This document shows positions 7,311 to 17,275 of a stretch of DNA of 64,000 nucleotides, piece after piece. The translations under genes were made by a program, and so were the position numbers. This stretch comes from Roseiterribacter gracilis (GTDB lineage: Bacteria; Pseudomonadota; Alphaproteobacteria; BOG-932; Roseiterribacteraceae), in the NCBI GenBank assembly GCA_018332375.1, contig BOPV01000001.1:3224001-3288000 (forward strand). The letters are read 5' to 3'. The notes below the pieces were generated by a model. It ran no database searches, was not told the origin of the DNA, and worked only from the letters and a program-made list of their open reading frames with translations. Position 1 is the first letter of the stretch. Every line of letters starts with the position of its first letter.

Positions 7311-8627
7311 ATGCTCGTCGACGTCCTCATCATCTTTGCGCTCGTCGTCGTGAACGGTTGGTTCGCGATGGCGGAACTTGCCATCGTGTCGGCGCGCCGC
7401 GCGCGGCTGCAAGCAATGGCGCGACGCGGACGACGCGGCGCACGTGCTGCGCTCGAACTTGGTGAAAATCCTGGTCGGTTCCTGTCGACGGTGCAGATCG
7501 GCATCACGCTGATCTCGGTTCTGTCAGGTGCATTCTCGGGTGCCGCCCTGTCGCAACCGGTGCATGACTGGCTGGAAGCGCAAGGCGTGCCGGCCGAATA
7601 CGCGCCGACCATCGCCTTCGCGCTGGTCGTCGCCTTCACGACCTATCTCTCGGTGATCGTCGGCGAGCTGGTGCCGAAACAGCTGGCGCTGCGCAACGCC
7701 GAACCGATTGCCGCACGCGTGGCGCCGCTGCTGCGCTGGTTCACCGTTGTCGGTGCGCCGGTTGCGGTCGTGCTCGAATGGTCGGGCAATCTGGTGCTGC
7801 GCCTGTTCGGCAGTATGGCGCAGCAGCGCGACGCGGTGTCGGAAGAAGAAGTGCGCATGTTGATCGCCGAAGGCGCGCGCACCGGCGTGTTCGAGCCCGC
7901 CGAACGCGAGATGGTCGATCGCGTGTTGCGCTTTGGCGACCGGTCGGTGCGGTCGATCATGACGCCGCGCGGCGACGTCGATTGGCTGGAGCTGAATGCG
8001 ACGCGCGACGAGGTGATGCGCACGATCGAAGAAAGCCGCCACACGCGCTTTCCGGTTGGGCGTGGTTCGCTCGACGACATTGCCGGCATCGTGCATCTGC
8101 GCCAGCTGACGCAATGCGCGATCGACGGCGTTGCGTTTGATCTCGCGGCGCTGGTCGAAAAAGCACCGGTTCTCTACGACGCGACCGACATTCTGAAAGC
8201 GCTGGAAGTGTTGCGCACAGCCGGCGCGCGCGTGGCGCTGGTGGTCGACGAATATGGCGGCTTCGAAGGTCTGGTGACCTTGACCGATATTCTCGAAGCG
8301 GCGGTTGGTGCTTTGCCCGAAGCGGGGCGCGACGAAGACGAGGCCTTCGTTACGCGCGATGACGGTTCGGTGCTGGTCGACGGTATGACCGCGATCGAAG
8401 ACATGAAGCTGCGGCTCGGCCTGCACGAGCTGCCGGGCGAAGACGATGTCGACACGGTCGGCGGCTTTATCCTGATCGCGCTCGGCCGCGTGCCGAAGAC
8501 CGGCGACAAGGTCAAACATGCGAACTGGGTGTTCGAAGTGATCGATATGGACGGGCGCCGCGTCGACAAGGTGCTGGCCCACCCGCCCAAACCCGACCAG
8601 CTGCTCGACGACACCGGCGGCGGCTGA
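7311..8627 (+). CDS. CorC/HlyC-type membrane protein (DUF21-CBS-CorC domains)
   Basis: Membrane protein of the CNNM/CorC family associated with Mg2+ or Co2+ transport. The N-terminal DUF21 region has helices starting LVDVLIIFALVVVNGWFAM and the family motifs MAELAIVSARRARLQ and VGELVPKQLALRN. Two CBS domains follow (FGDRSVRSIMTPRGDVDWLE and the later YGGFEGLVTLTDILEA), then the CorC_HlyC domain ending near the C-terminus. A TTG at 7293 would add six residues, but the ATG at 7311 fits the family N-terminus better, giving 438 residues. The older label 'hemolysin' for this family is misleading. It probably belongs to one transcript with the two upstream genes. Confidence 0.92.
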   Translation: MLVDVLIIFALVVVNGWFAMAELAIVSARRARLQAMARRGRRGARAALELGENPGRFLSTVQIGITLISVLSGAFSGAALSQPVHDWLEAQGVPAEYAPTIAFALVVAFTTYLSVIVGELVPKQLALRNAEPIAARVAPLLRWFTVVGAPVAVVLEWSGNLVLRLFGSMAQQRDAVSEEEVRMLIAEGARTGVFEPAEREMVDRVLRFGDRSVRSIMTPRGDVDWLELNATRDEVMRTIEESRHTRFPVGRGSLDDIAGIVHLRQLTQCAIDGVAFDLAALVEKAPVLYDATDILKALEVLRTAGARVALVVDEYGGFEGLVTLTDILEAAVGALPEAGRDEDEAFVTRDDGSVLVDGMTAIEDMKLRLGLHELPGEDDVDTVGGFILIALGRVPKTGDKVKHANWVFEVIDMDGRRVDKVLAHPPKPDQLLDDTGGG

Positions 8628-8705
8628 GCGTTTTCCCTCGGGAAAACGCGGCAAACCAAAGATAAAGAAAAGCCGGCCCGATCCGCGTGCGACGATCGGG
8701 CCGGC
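8628..8705. repeat. Two-hairpin intergenic repeat, copy A
   Basis: First part: GCGTTTTCC and GGAAAACGC (8628-8636, 8641-8649) around CTCG. Then a spacer with CAAACCAAAG. Second part: GCCGGCCCGATC (8672-8683) and its exact complement (8694-8705). The same order (GTTTTCC palindrome, CAAAC.AAAG spacer, second hairpin) recurs at 36590-36684, and a solo first part lies at 32790-32810. The second stem, followed on the minus strand by TTTTCTTTATC, probably also terminates the minus-strand gene that ends at 8784. Similar elements are, to my knowledge, scattered through many Rhizobiales genomes. Confidence 0.75.
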
Positions 8706-8783
8706 GCTGCGCGTCGCGAGGGACGGTCGCGACGCGCGCCGGCAAGACCGAGGGTAGGTCGGTCGTGCCGGCAGTCGGTTTGC

Positions 8784-9194
8784 TTACTTCACGTCGCCGG
8801 CCGGATTTCCATGCGGTCCGCGGTGATGCAATTCGTCGAACGCTTTCCTCTGCGCCGGGTCCAGCGTCTTCACGAAAGCGTCGACCTTCGCTTTGTGCTC
8901 AAGCCGGTGCTTCTGCCACTCGGCTTTCTTCGCCGCCTTCTGTTCCGGCGTCATTGCATCCCACGCGGCTTTGCGTTGGGCGCGCATCTGTTCGTGGAAC
9001 TGCTGGCGCTGCTCGGGCGACATCGCCTTGAGCTGGGCGCGCAGATCCTGGCGCTGCTGCGGAGTCATCGTCCGCATCTGTTCAAGCGTGGGCGGGGTCG
9101 GCGTATTCGTCCCCGAATTGGTTTGGGCCATTGCGGGGAGCGCGGCGGCAAACATCACGGCGCTCAGGGCGACGCGGATCAACTTCGTGCGCAT
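8784..9194 (-). CDS. Small secreted protein with M-x-P-x-Q-R repeats, unknown function
   Basis: A 136-residue protein with a clear Sec signal peptide (MRTKLIRVALSAVMFAAALP, cleaved near AMA-QT). The mature part is charged and helical. It repeats a short motif about every 12 to 20 residues: MTPQQRQDLRAQL, MSPEQRQQFHEQM, MTPEQKAAKKAEW and LDPAQRKAFDELH. This recalls Spy/LTXXQ-like or DUF3106-type periplasmic proteins, but I cannot assign it firmly. The ATG at 9194 has AGAGGA five bases upstream on the minus strand. It appears monocistronic, with the strong stem at 8672-8705 as its terminator. Confidence 0.75.
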   Translation of the reverse strand: MRTKLIRVALSAVMFAAALPAMAQTNSGTNTPTPPTLEQMRTMTPQQRQDLRAQLKAMSPEQRQQFHEQMRAQRKAAWDAMTPEQKAAKKAEWQKHRLEHKAKVDAFVKTLDPAQRKAFDELHHRGPHGNPAGDVK

Positions 9195-9314
9195 TGTATC
9201 CTCTAGCGTTGCTCCCTTTCGGGATCACGCCCATTCACGGCGGCAATTGCGGCCGACATGCGACGGCACAGGTAACGCGCCGTTGCTGGCGGGACGCTTG
9301 TCGCGTTCGGGTAC

Positions 9315-9344
9315 GAAAAAGGGCCCGGCGTTGCCACCGGGCCC
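9315..9344 (-). terminator. Terminator after the first chemotaxis receptor gene
   Basis: GGGCCCGG (9321-9328) and CCGGGCCC (9337-9344) form a perfect stem around an 8-base loop. On the minus strand a TTTTTC tract follows immediately (complement of 9315-9320). It lies 25 bases beyond the stop at 9370. Confidence 0.8.
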
Positions 9345-9369
9345 CAATTCACGTCGCGCGCTGGTGTGA

Positions 9370-11451
9370 TTACGCGGCGCGGATTTGCGCCAGGAACTCA
9401 TTCACCTGCAAGCGAAGCTGCTCTGCCTGGCGGCCAAGATCGGCCGCAGCCGACAAAACTTCGCCCGACGCGGCACCGGTTTCGCCCGCACCGCGATTGA
9501 CGATCGTGATCGTCTGCGAAACTTCCGACGTCCCGCGTGCAGCTTCGGCGACGTTGCGCGCGATTTCGTTGGTCGCTGCACCTTGCTCTTCGACTGCAGC
9601 GGCAATCGCGGTTGCGATCTCGCTCATCTCGGAAATTGTGCCGCCGATGCCCGCGATCGCCGACGCCGTGTCCTGCGTGGCACCCTGCACGGTTGCGATA
9701 TGCATCGAAATTTCTTCAGTCGCTTTCGCCGTCTGGTTGGCCAGCACTTTCACTTCCGAGGCGACGACCGCGAAGCCTTTGCCAAGTTCGCCTGCGCGCG
9801 CCGCTTCGATGGTTGCGTTCAGCGCCAGCAGATTGGTCTGGGAAGCGATCGACTGAATCAGACCGACGACTTCGCCGATCCGGCCGACCGCTTCGGTCAG
9901 ACCTTGCACCTTGTCGTTGGTCGATCCGGCGCGCGCGACGGCGCTGCCGGCAATGGTTGCGGAATGGCCGACACGCTGCCCGATCTCGGCGATCGACGCG
10001 CTGAGTTCTTCGGTGGCGGCAGCAACCGTCTGCACGTTGGCGGAGGCTTCTTCCGACGCCGCCGCAACAACGGTTGCCTGGCGGCTGGTTTCGTCGGCGG
10101 TGGTCGACATGGTTTCGGCCGAGGCACGCATCTCGGTTGCGGCCGAGGCCAGCATCTCGATCGCTTGCGCGACGCGGTGATCGAAATCCTGGCACAGCTG
10201 CGCGATCCGTTCGCCGCGCGCCAGTTCGGCCTTCTGTGCTTCGAGCTGGGCCGCGCTTAGCCGCTCGGCCTCCAGCGCACCTTCGCGCAACGCTTCCAAG
10301 GTCGTTGCCATGGTGCCGAATTCATCGTTGCGCGCGAACTGCGCCACTGGCTGGGCGTAGTTGCGACGCGCCATCGGTTCGATCGCTTCGATCAGCGATT
10401 TCAACGGCTGCTGCACGCGGCGGCGCACGATCACGAAAGCGCCGGTCGCGATCGCAAGCGCGACGAGCAGGCCGGCCGAAGCGACGACCATGCCGCGTTG
10501 CGCGTGGGCGCCACGTTCGTCGGCGCGTTGCGTCATCGCGGTATTGGCCGCATTGGCGACCGCAATGACCGACGGAAACGGCTTGTTGCAGATCGTGTTC
10601 CAGGCGTCGGCGGATAGTTGTTCGGTGCCGCTATCGTCGAACTTGGCATAGACCGCGTCGCGTTCGGCGAAGGCCGCTTTGAGTTGTTCGCGCGCCGTCG
10701 CTGCAGCGGTGCGTGTCGCGGGTGACAGGGCGTTGCGGATCAGAATGTCGTCGATGGCGCCCATCGTCGCCATCGCAGCACCGCGATACCGGCCCAGCGT
10801 TGCCAGCAGGTCGGGTTTGATACGGGCCGACGTCGCGACGTTGCTGCGGATTGCCGAGCATTCGTTGCCGATCTGCTCGCGCGTTGCCCAGGATAGTTGG
10901 CGGATGGTGACGAGTTCGCCGATCTCGGGATCGGCAATGCGCGCTTCGGCGGCGATGAAGCGCGACGCTTCGTTCAACGCGTCCGCCATCGCGCCGGCTT
11001 TGCCGTACCAGCCCATCGTCGCTTTGAGATCGCGCGTTGCTTTCGGCTTGGCGCCTTCGGCATCGATCTCGGCATTGGCCGCATCGGCGGCTTTGATCTT
11101 GGCGCGAATGTCGTCGACCAGCTGCTTCTCGTTCGCCAGATCGACGCCGTCGATCGACTTCAACGCGACGTCGATCTGCGCCTGCAGCTTTTTGCGCAGA
11201 TCGGCCAAGGTCGCTTTGGGATCGTCCTGGCCCAGGATCGCGGTCTGGGTCGAACCGCGTGTGAGGCGTACTTGCTGCGTGGCCTGGAAGATTTCTCGAT
11301 CGGCTTCAGCCAACAGGCGCACACGGCTGGACACTTTGCTTTCGCGCACCGCGTCTTGCAGCAGCACGCCGAGAGACGCGATCAGCACCAGCGACAACAG
11401 CAGCAAGACGCCGCCGAGGACGGTCGATACGGAGCCGGACTTGGTGGTCAT
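9370..11451 (-). CDS. Methyl-accepting chemotaxis protein, copy 1
   Basis: Transmembrane chemoreceptor of 693 residues. TM1 is near 12-31 ([18 protein letters not shown]). A largely helical periplasmic sensor domain of about 285 residues follows, then TM2 ([20 protein letters not shown]) and a HAMP region with [15 protein letters not shown]. The long signalling coiled coil contains the hairpin-tip consensus [20 protein letters not shown]. It ends FLAQIRAA with no CheR/CheB-tethering pentapeptide. The ligand is unknown. It is arranged in tandem with a second receptor of identical length 90 bases upstream. The sensor domains are clearly related but diverged, while DNA for the signalling region is nearly identical, indicating duplication plus gene conversion. 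Confidence 0.95.
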   Translation of the reverse strand: MTTKSGSVSTVLGGVLLLLSLVLIASLGVLLQDAVRESKVSSRVRLLAEADREIFQATQQVRLTRGSTQTAILGQDDPKATLADLRKKLQAQIDVALKSIDGVDLANEKQLVDDIRAKIKAADAANAEIDAEGAKPKATRDLKATMGWYGKAGAMADALNEASRFIAAEARIADPEIGELVTIRQLSWATREQIGNECSAIRSNVATSARIKPDLLATLGRYRGAAMATMGAIDDILIRNALSPATRTAAATAREQLKAAFAERDAVYAKFDDSGTEQLSADAWNTICNKPFPSVIAVANAANTAMTQRADERGAHAQRGMVVASAGLLVALAIATGAFVIVRRRVQQPLKSLIEAIEPMARRNYAQPVAQFARNDEFGTMATTLEALREGALEAERLSAAQLEAQKAELARGERIAQLCQDFDHRVAQAIEMLASAATEMRASAETMSTTADETSRQATVVAAASEEASANVQTVAAATEELSASIAEIGQRVGHSATIAGSAVARAGSTNDKVQGLTEAVGRIGEVVGLIQSIASQTNLLALNATIEAARAGELGKGFAVVASEVKVLANQTAKATEEISMHIATVQGATQDTASAIAGIGGTISEMSEIATAIAAAVEEQGAATNEIARNVAEAARGTSEVSQTITIVNRGAGETGAASGEVLSAAADLGRQAEQLRLQVNEFLAQIRAA
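9788..10257. repeat. Near-identical 470-bp block, shared with 11960-12429
   Basis: By eye this stretch and 11960-12429 (offset 2172) differ at one base only (9940 versus 12112), with divergence resuming at both ends (9787 and 10258). It encodes roughly residues 399-555 of both chemoreceptors, from just after the HAMP region through the conserved hairpin tip. The flanking halves of the two genes differ far more. Confidence 0.9.
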
Positions 11452-11541
11452 CGAGAAGGTTCTTTCGTGACTGGGAGCGGGCGCAAAAGGATTTCTGACG
11501 GGAAGTTCGTAAACCCGAAGTGAAGTCGTGCTGCGCCAGCC

Positions 11542-13623
11542 TTACGCGGCGCGGATCTGCGCCAGGAACTCATTCACCTGCAGACGAAGCTGTTCGGCTT
11601 GACGGCCAAGGTCAGACGCGGCCGACAAGACTTCGCCCGAGGCAGCACCCGTCTCACCGGCGCCGCGATTGACGGCGGTAATGGTCGACGAGACGTCGGC
11701 GGTGCCGCGTGCGGCTTCGGCGACGTTGCGCGCGATTTCGTTGGTCGCTGCACCTTGCTCTTCGACTGCAGCGGCAATCGCGGTTGCGATCTCGCTCATC
11801 TCGGAAATCGTGCCGCCAATGCCGGAAATCGCCGCTGCCGTGTCCTGGGTGGCGCCCTGCACGGTCGCGATATGGGTTGAGATTTCTTCGGTCGCTTTGG
11901 CGGTCTGATTGGCCAGCACCTTCACTTCCGACGCGACGACGGCAAAGCCTTTGCCAAGCTCGCCTGCGCGCGCCGCTTCGATGGTTGCGTTCAGCGCCAG
12001 CAGATTGGTCTGGGAAGCGATCGACTGAATCAGACCGACGACTTCGCCGATCCGGCCGACCGCTTCGGTCAGACCTTGCACCTTGTCGTTGGTCGATCCG
12101 GCGCGCGCGACCGCGCTGCCGGCAATGGTTGCGGAATGGCCGACACGCTGCCCGATCTCGGCGATCGACGCGCTGAGTTCTTCGGTGGCGGCAGCAACCG
12201 TCTGCACGTTGGCGGAGGCTTCTTCCGACGCCGCCGCAACAACGGTTGCCTGGCGGCTGGTTTCGTCGGCGGTGGTCGACATGGTTTCGGCCGAGGCACG
12301 CATCTCGGTTGCGGCCGAGGCCAGCATCTCGATCGCTTGCGCGACGCGGTGATCGAAATCCTGGCACAGCTGCGCGATCCGTTCGCCGCGCGCCAGTTCG
12401 GCCTTCTGTGCTTCGAGCTGGGCCGCGCTCAAACGTTCGGCTTCGATTGCGCCTTGGCGCAACGTCTCCAGCGTCGCCGCCATGGTGCCGAACTCGTCGC
12501 TGCGATTGAACTGCGTGACCGGCTCGCTGTAGTTGCGGCGCGCCATCGGTTCGATTGCTGCGATCAAGGTCTTCAGCGGCGTCTGCACGCGGCGGCGCAC
12601 GATCAGGCCGGCGCCGACCGCAGTCGCCAGCGCGACCAGCAGACCAGCCGTCGCGATCAGCAAGCGGGTTTGCGCATCGCCGTGACGCTTGTCGGCGCTT
12701 TCGCGCATCGCGCCGTTGGCGGCGTCGGCCAAGCCGATCAGCGGCCCGAACGGGCCGTTGCAGACTTTGGTCCATTCTTCCGGCGACGTATGGGCGGTGC
12801 CGGAATCGTCGAGCTTGCCGTAAATCTCATCGCGCTGCGCGATGTTGGCTTTGAGGTTGTTGCGCGCCGTATCAGCGGCCGTGCGCACCGGCGGTGACAG
12901 CGCCGCGCGAACCAGAATGTCATCGACGCCCGCAAGCGCGCCCTGCGCGCTACCGCGATACCGTTCGAGCTGTGCGCGCATGTCGGGTTTTAGCTTGGCG
13001 CCGGTCGCGATCGTGCCGCGCGTCAGCGAACATTCGCTGCCGATCTGTTCGCGCGCATTCCAGGCCAGCTGGCGAATCGTGACGAGTTCGCCGACTTCCG
13101 CGTCGGCGATGCGGGCTTCGGCCGCGATAAAGCGCGACGCGTCGTTGAGCGATTCCGACACCGCACCGGCTTGGGCATACCAGCCGTCGGTCTTCTTCAC
13201 GTCGCGCTCGGCTTTGGGTTTGTCCGCTTCGGTGTCGACGGCGCTGTGCGCCACGTCGGCTGCTTTCAGCTTGTCGCGGACGGTGCCGATCAGTTGTTTC
13301 TCATTGGCAAGGTCGAGCCCGTCGATCGCCTTCAAGGCGCGCTCGGATTGGGCGAGCTGGTTTTTCTTGATGTCGGCCAGCGCCTTCTTCGGATCGTCCT
13401 GCGACAGAAGCAGCGTCTGCGTCGTGCCGCGCGACGATCGCACCAGCTGCGTTGCCTGGAAGATTTCGCGATCGGCTTCGGCCAGCAGCCGAACGCGGCT
13501 GGCAAGCGCGGTCTCGTGCCACGCATCACGCATCAACACGCCCAATGCGGCCACCAGCACCAGCGACAACAGCAGCAAGACGCCACCGAGGACGGTCGAA
13601 ACGGATCCGGTTCTGGTCGTCAT
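11542..13623 (-). CDS. Methyl-accepting chemotaxis protein, copy 2
   Basis: Second chemoreceptor, also 693 residues, with the same architecture: TM1 near 12-31, periplasmic helical sensor, TM2 ([20 protein letters not shown]), HAMP, and a signalling domain with the tip [20 protein letters not shown]. Residues from about 399 to the end are almost the same as in the neighbouring copy. The sensor domains align along their length (both contain [13 protein letters not shown] and GELVTIRQL) but differ at many positions, so ligands may differ. Start ATG at 13623. No separate terminator is evident between the two receptor genes, so one transcript covering both is possible. Confidence 0.95.
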   Translation of the reverse strand: MTTRTGSVSTVLGGVLLLLSLVLVAALGVLMRDAWHETALASRVRLLAEADREIFQATQLVRSSRGTTQTLLLSQDDPKKALADIKKNQLAQSERALKAIDGLDLANEKQLIGTVRDKLKAADVAHSAVDTEADKPKAERDVKKTDGWYAQAGAVSESLNDASRFIAAEARIADAEVGELVTIRQLAWNAREQIGSECSLTRGTIATGAKLKPDMRAQLERYRGSAQGALAGVDDILVRAALSPPVRTAADTARNNLKANIAQRDEIYGKLDDSGTAHTSPEEWTKVCNGPFGPLIGLADAANGAMRESADKRHGDAQTRLLIATAGLLVALATAVGAGLIVRRRVQTPLKTLIAAIEPMARRNYSEPVTQFNRSDEFGTMAATLETLRQGAIEAERLSAAQLEAQKAELARGERIAQLCQDFDHRVAQAIEMLASAATEMRASAETMSTTADETSRQATVVAAASEEASANVQTVAAATEELSASIAEIGQRVGHSATIAGSAVARAGSTNDKVQGLTEAVGRIGEVVGLIQSIASQTNLLALNATIEAARAGELGKGFAVVASEVKVLANQTAKATEEISTHIATVQGATQDTAAAISGIGGTISEMSEIATAIAAAVEEQGAATNEIARNVAEAARGTADVSSTITAVNRGAGETGAASGEVLSAASDLGRQAEQLRLQVNEFLAQIRAA
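11960..12429. repeat. Near-identical 470-bp block, partner of 9788-10257
   Basis: Second copy of the block shared by the two receptor genes; one mismatch to the first copy (C at 12112 against G at 9940). See the entry at 9788 for extent and meaning. Confidence 0.9.
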
Positions 13624-13751
13624 TCGAAATTCTTTCGCGAGCTTGGACGGGCGGTGATTTCTCGCGCGAATTTCGTAAAGCCTGCGTGTAAAGGCCAGCC
13701 ACCGACCAGCCGGATATACGAATGCCCGCTGTTCGATACGAACGGAGACAC

Positions 13752-13782
13752 GAAAAAGGGGCGGCCCTTGCAGGCCGCCCCT
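13752..13782 (-). terminator. Terminator of the groES-groEL operon
   Basis: AGGGGCGGCC (13757-13766) and GGCCGCCCCT (13773-13782) pair around CTTGCA, and on the minus strand a run of five T follows. It lies 39 bases past the groEL stop. The rest of the 13624-13820 gap presumably holds the promoter of the second receptor gene; none was obvious. Confidence 0.85.
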
Positions 13783-13820
13783 CGTTCGTTTGCGCTTGGA
13801 CCAGCGCGGACGACTTGGAC

Positions 13821-15479
<1,659 letters not shown>

Positions 15480-15509
15480 TTATCTGATTGGGCTGGACGA
15501 GCAGGTCGC

Positions 15510-15824
15510 TCAGGCGGCCTTCTTGGAAGCGGCGGCGCCTTCGAGGACGCCCATGATGTCGCTTTCCTTCATCACCAGCAGGTCTTCGCCATCGAGCTTG
15601 ACCTCGGTGCCGGACCACTTGCCGAACAGGATCCGGTCGCCGGCCTTCACGTCCAACGGGATCAGCTTGCCGCTCTCATCACGAGCGCCGGCGCCGACGG
15701 CGACGACTTCGCCTTCCTGCGGCTTTTCCTTAGCGGTGTCCGGAATGATGATGCCGCCACGGGTCTTCTCTTCAGACTCGATACGGCGGACCAGCACCCG
15801 GTCGTGCAGGGGACGGAATTTCAT
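15510..15824 (-). CDS. groES: Co-chaperonin GroES
   Basis: Heptameric lid for GroEL. From the ATG at 15824 the product is 104 residues, [20 protein letters not shown], with the mobile loop around [20 protein letters not shown] and the family ending [13 protein letters not shown]. An upstream in-frame ATG at 15839 adds five unsupported residues. The chosen start has GGGAGA eight bases before it on the minus strand. The last 10 residues (GAAASKKAA) extend slightly beyond a typical GroES. It is first in the groES-groEL operon. Confidence 0.97.
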   Translation of the reverse strand: MKFRPLHDRVLVRRIESEEKTRGGIIIPDTAKEKPQEGEVVAVGAGARDESGKLIPLDVKAGDRILFGKWSGTEVKLDGEDLLVMKESDIMGVLEGAAASKKAA

Positions 15825-15876
15825 AAGGCGATCTCCCAACGATCGAATGGAGTAGGGTTGTCACCGGCGGGCGCTG

Positions 15877-15903
15877 TTAGCAGTCCCACCCGGTGAGTGC
15901 CAG
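15877..15903 (-). promoter_or_regulatory. CIRCE-like HrcA operator, proximal site
   Basis: On the minus strand: CTGGCACTC, nine bases, GACTGCTAA. The CIRCE consensus is TTAGCACTC, nine bases, GAGTGCTAA. Spacing is exact. Seven of nine positions match in the first half and eight of nine in the second. The site is 53 to 79 bases upstream of the groES ATG, where HrcA repression of groESL is usually exerted. Confidence 0.6.
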
Positions 15904-15943
15904 CGGTAGATAGAGGAGAGTCCCTGGCGCTTCAAGGAACCCG

Positions 15944-15970
15944 GCAGCACTCTTTCGCCTGGGCTGCTAA
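15944..15970. promoter_or_regulatory. CIRCE-like site, distal
   Basis: On the plus strand: GCAGCACTC, the nine bases TTTCGCCTG, GGCTGCTAA, against the CIRCE consensus TTAGCACTC-N9-GAGTGCTAA. Seven of nine match in each half, with exact spacing. It lies 120 to 146 bases upstream of groES and about 146 bases before usg. It may be a second HrcA site or a decayed one. Confidence 0.4.
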
Positions 15971-16115
15971 ATTATTGGAAGCACACGGAAAAATTGTAGA
16001 CGCGCGAACGATTCGGGCCCGACGCTGGTTGGACCGAAGGCGGGGCGTCCTGTTCTTTGTCCCTGATGTCCCGCTGGACCCGGCCAAACAGGCCGGATCG
16101 AGTACAAGGAGCGTC

Positions 16116-16379
16116 ATGGCCAATCTGATCCGCCAGCTCGACGATTACCGTCTCACCACGGCACAAATCCTCTACCACATGCCCGACCACCCGACGCTGC
16201 TGCAGAGCTTCCTGTGGCAGGACTACGATTTGGCGCCGAAATTTCCGGTCCTGCACCGGTTCCTAGATTTCTGGACCGCCAAGATCGAGGGCAAGCTTCA
16301 CTCGGTGCAGGTGGCAAGTCAGAAGCTGATCACGCCCGGTGAACTGCGTCTGGTCGGGACGGAACTGATCCTGCACTGA
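16116..16379 (+). CDS. usg: Usg-family protein
   Basis: An 87-residue protein matching the Usg family that I recall from the tryptophan operon of Caulobacter and relatives, of unknown function. Recognisable segments are LTTAQILYHMPDHPTLLQSF, WQDYDLAPKFPVL and FLDFWTAKIEGKLHSVQVA, ending LRLVGTELILH. An open frame extends back to 15897, but the family starts at the ATG at 16116, which has AAGGAG just upstream. Here it is divergent from groESL and no trp genes are nearby. The 15825-16115 gap holds the groESL control region and both CIRCE-like sites. Confidence 0.88.
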   Translation: MANLIRQLDDYRLTTAQILYHMPDHPTLLQSFLWQDYDLAPKFPVLHRFLDFWTAKIEGKLHSVQVASQKLITPGELRLVGTELILH

Positions 16380-16450
16380 TCGCCGATCGCACGAGGTGCG
16401 ACGGCGCGGCGTAGATGCCGGGCCGGGCCCGACCTGCTATGTGCGGGCCC

Positions 16451-17275
16451 ATGAAATTTCGCGGCCTCGCTGCAGCGTTGGTGTTGCTCGGATTGACGTC
16501 GTCGGCGCATGCGCAAGACGGGCCGCCGGGCGAAACGATCTGGCTCAAAGGCGCGACACATCGTTTGAAAGCGCGCGCCTATCGCAGTCCCGCGTCGAGC
16601 GATCATCCGCAACTCGTCGTCGTGCTGCACGGCGACTCACCGTTTCGCAATCCGTCCTACCAATATCTGTTTGCGCGCCGCGCCGCCGCGTCTAACGTCG
16701 ATGTCGTTGCGGTCGGCTTGTTGCGCCCCGGCTATACCGATGGTGACGGTGAGACATCGGACGGCGAACGCGGCCGCACCACCGGCGACAACTACACCAA
16801 AGATGTCGTTGCCGACGTCGCCACTGCAGTCGACGAACTGAAGGCGCTTTTTGCTGCGCGCTCGGTCGTGCTGGTCGGACATTCCGGTGGCGCAGCAATT
16901 GTTGGCAACGTGATCGGCACCACGCCCAACCTCGCCGACGGCGCGATGCTGGTGTCGTGCCCGTGCGATCTGCCCGCCTTTCGCCGCCACATGTTTTGGA
17001 AGCAATGGGCACCCTTCTGGTTGTTGCCGGTCGACAGCCTGTCACCGCTGGCGCTGGTCGATCGCGTCCGGCCGACGACGCAGGTGCAGCTGCTGGTCGG
17101 CAGCGATGACGAGCTGACGCCGCCACGCTTCACGCAACTTTATGCGGATATGTTGAAGGCGCGCGGCGGCAACGTGTCGGTCACGATCCTGCCGGGCCAA
17201 CCGCACGACATTCTATTGGAGCCACCGGTCTTCGCTTCGTTGACGGCGATGCTGCAGAAGATGGAAGCACGATGA
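16451..17275 (+). CDS. Secreted alpha/beta hydrolase
   Basis: A 274-residue alpha/beta-hydrolase-fold protein. It has a Sec signal peptide (MKFRGLAAALVLLGLTSSAH, cleavage near AHA-QD), so it is probably periplasmic. The nucleophile elbow is GHSGG, the acid lies in VGSDDELTP, and the catalytic histidine in GQPHDILLEP. The substrate is not identifiable; it resembles dienelactone-hydrolase or esterase-like enzymes. The ATG at 16451 is chosen over 16415 because it starts the signal peptide directly. Its stop overlaps the ctaA start by four bases, so the two genes are coupled. Confidence 0.85.
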   Translation: MKFRGLAAALVLLGLTSSAHAQDGPPGETIWLKGATHRLKARAYRSPASSDHPQLVVVLHGDSPFRNPSYQYLFARRAAASNVDVVAVGLLRPGYTDGDGETSDGERGRTTGDNYTKDVVADVATAVDELKALFAARSVVLVGHSGGAAIVGNVIGTTPNLADGAMLVSCPCDLPAFRRHMFWKQWAPFWLLPVDSLSPLALVDRVRPTTQVQLLVGSDDELTPPRFTQLYADMLKARGGNVSVTILPGQPHDILLEPPVFASLTAMLQKMEAR

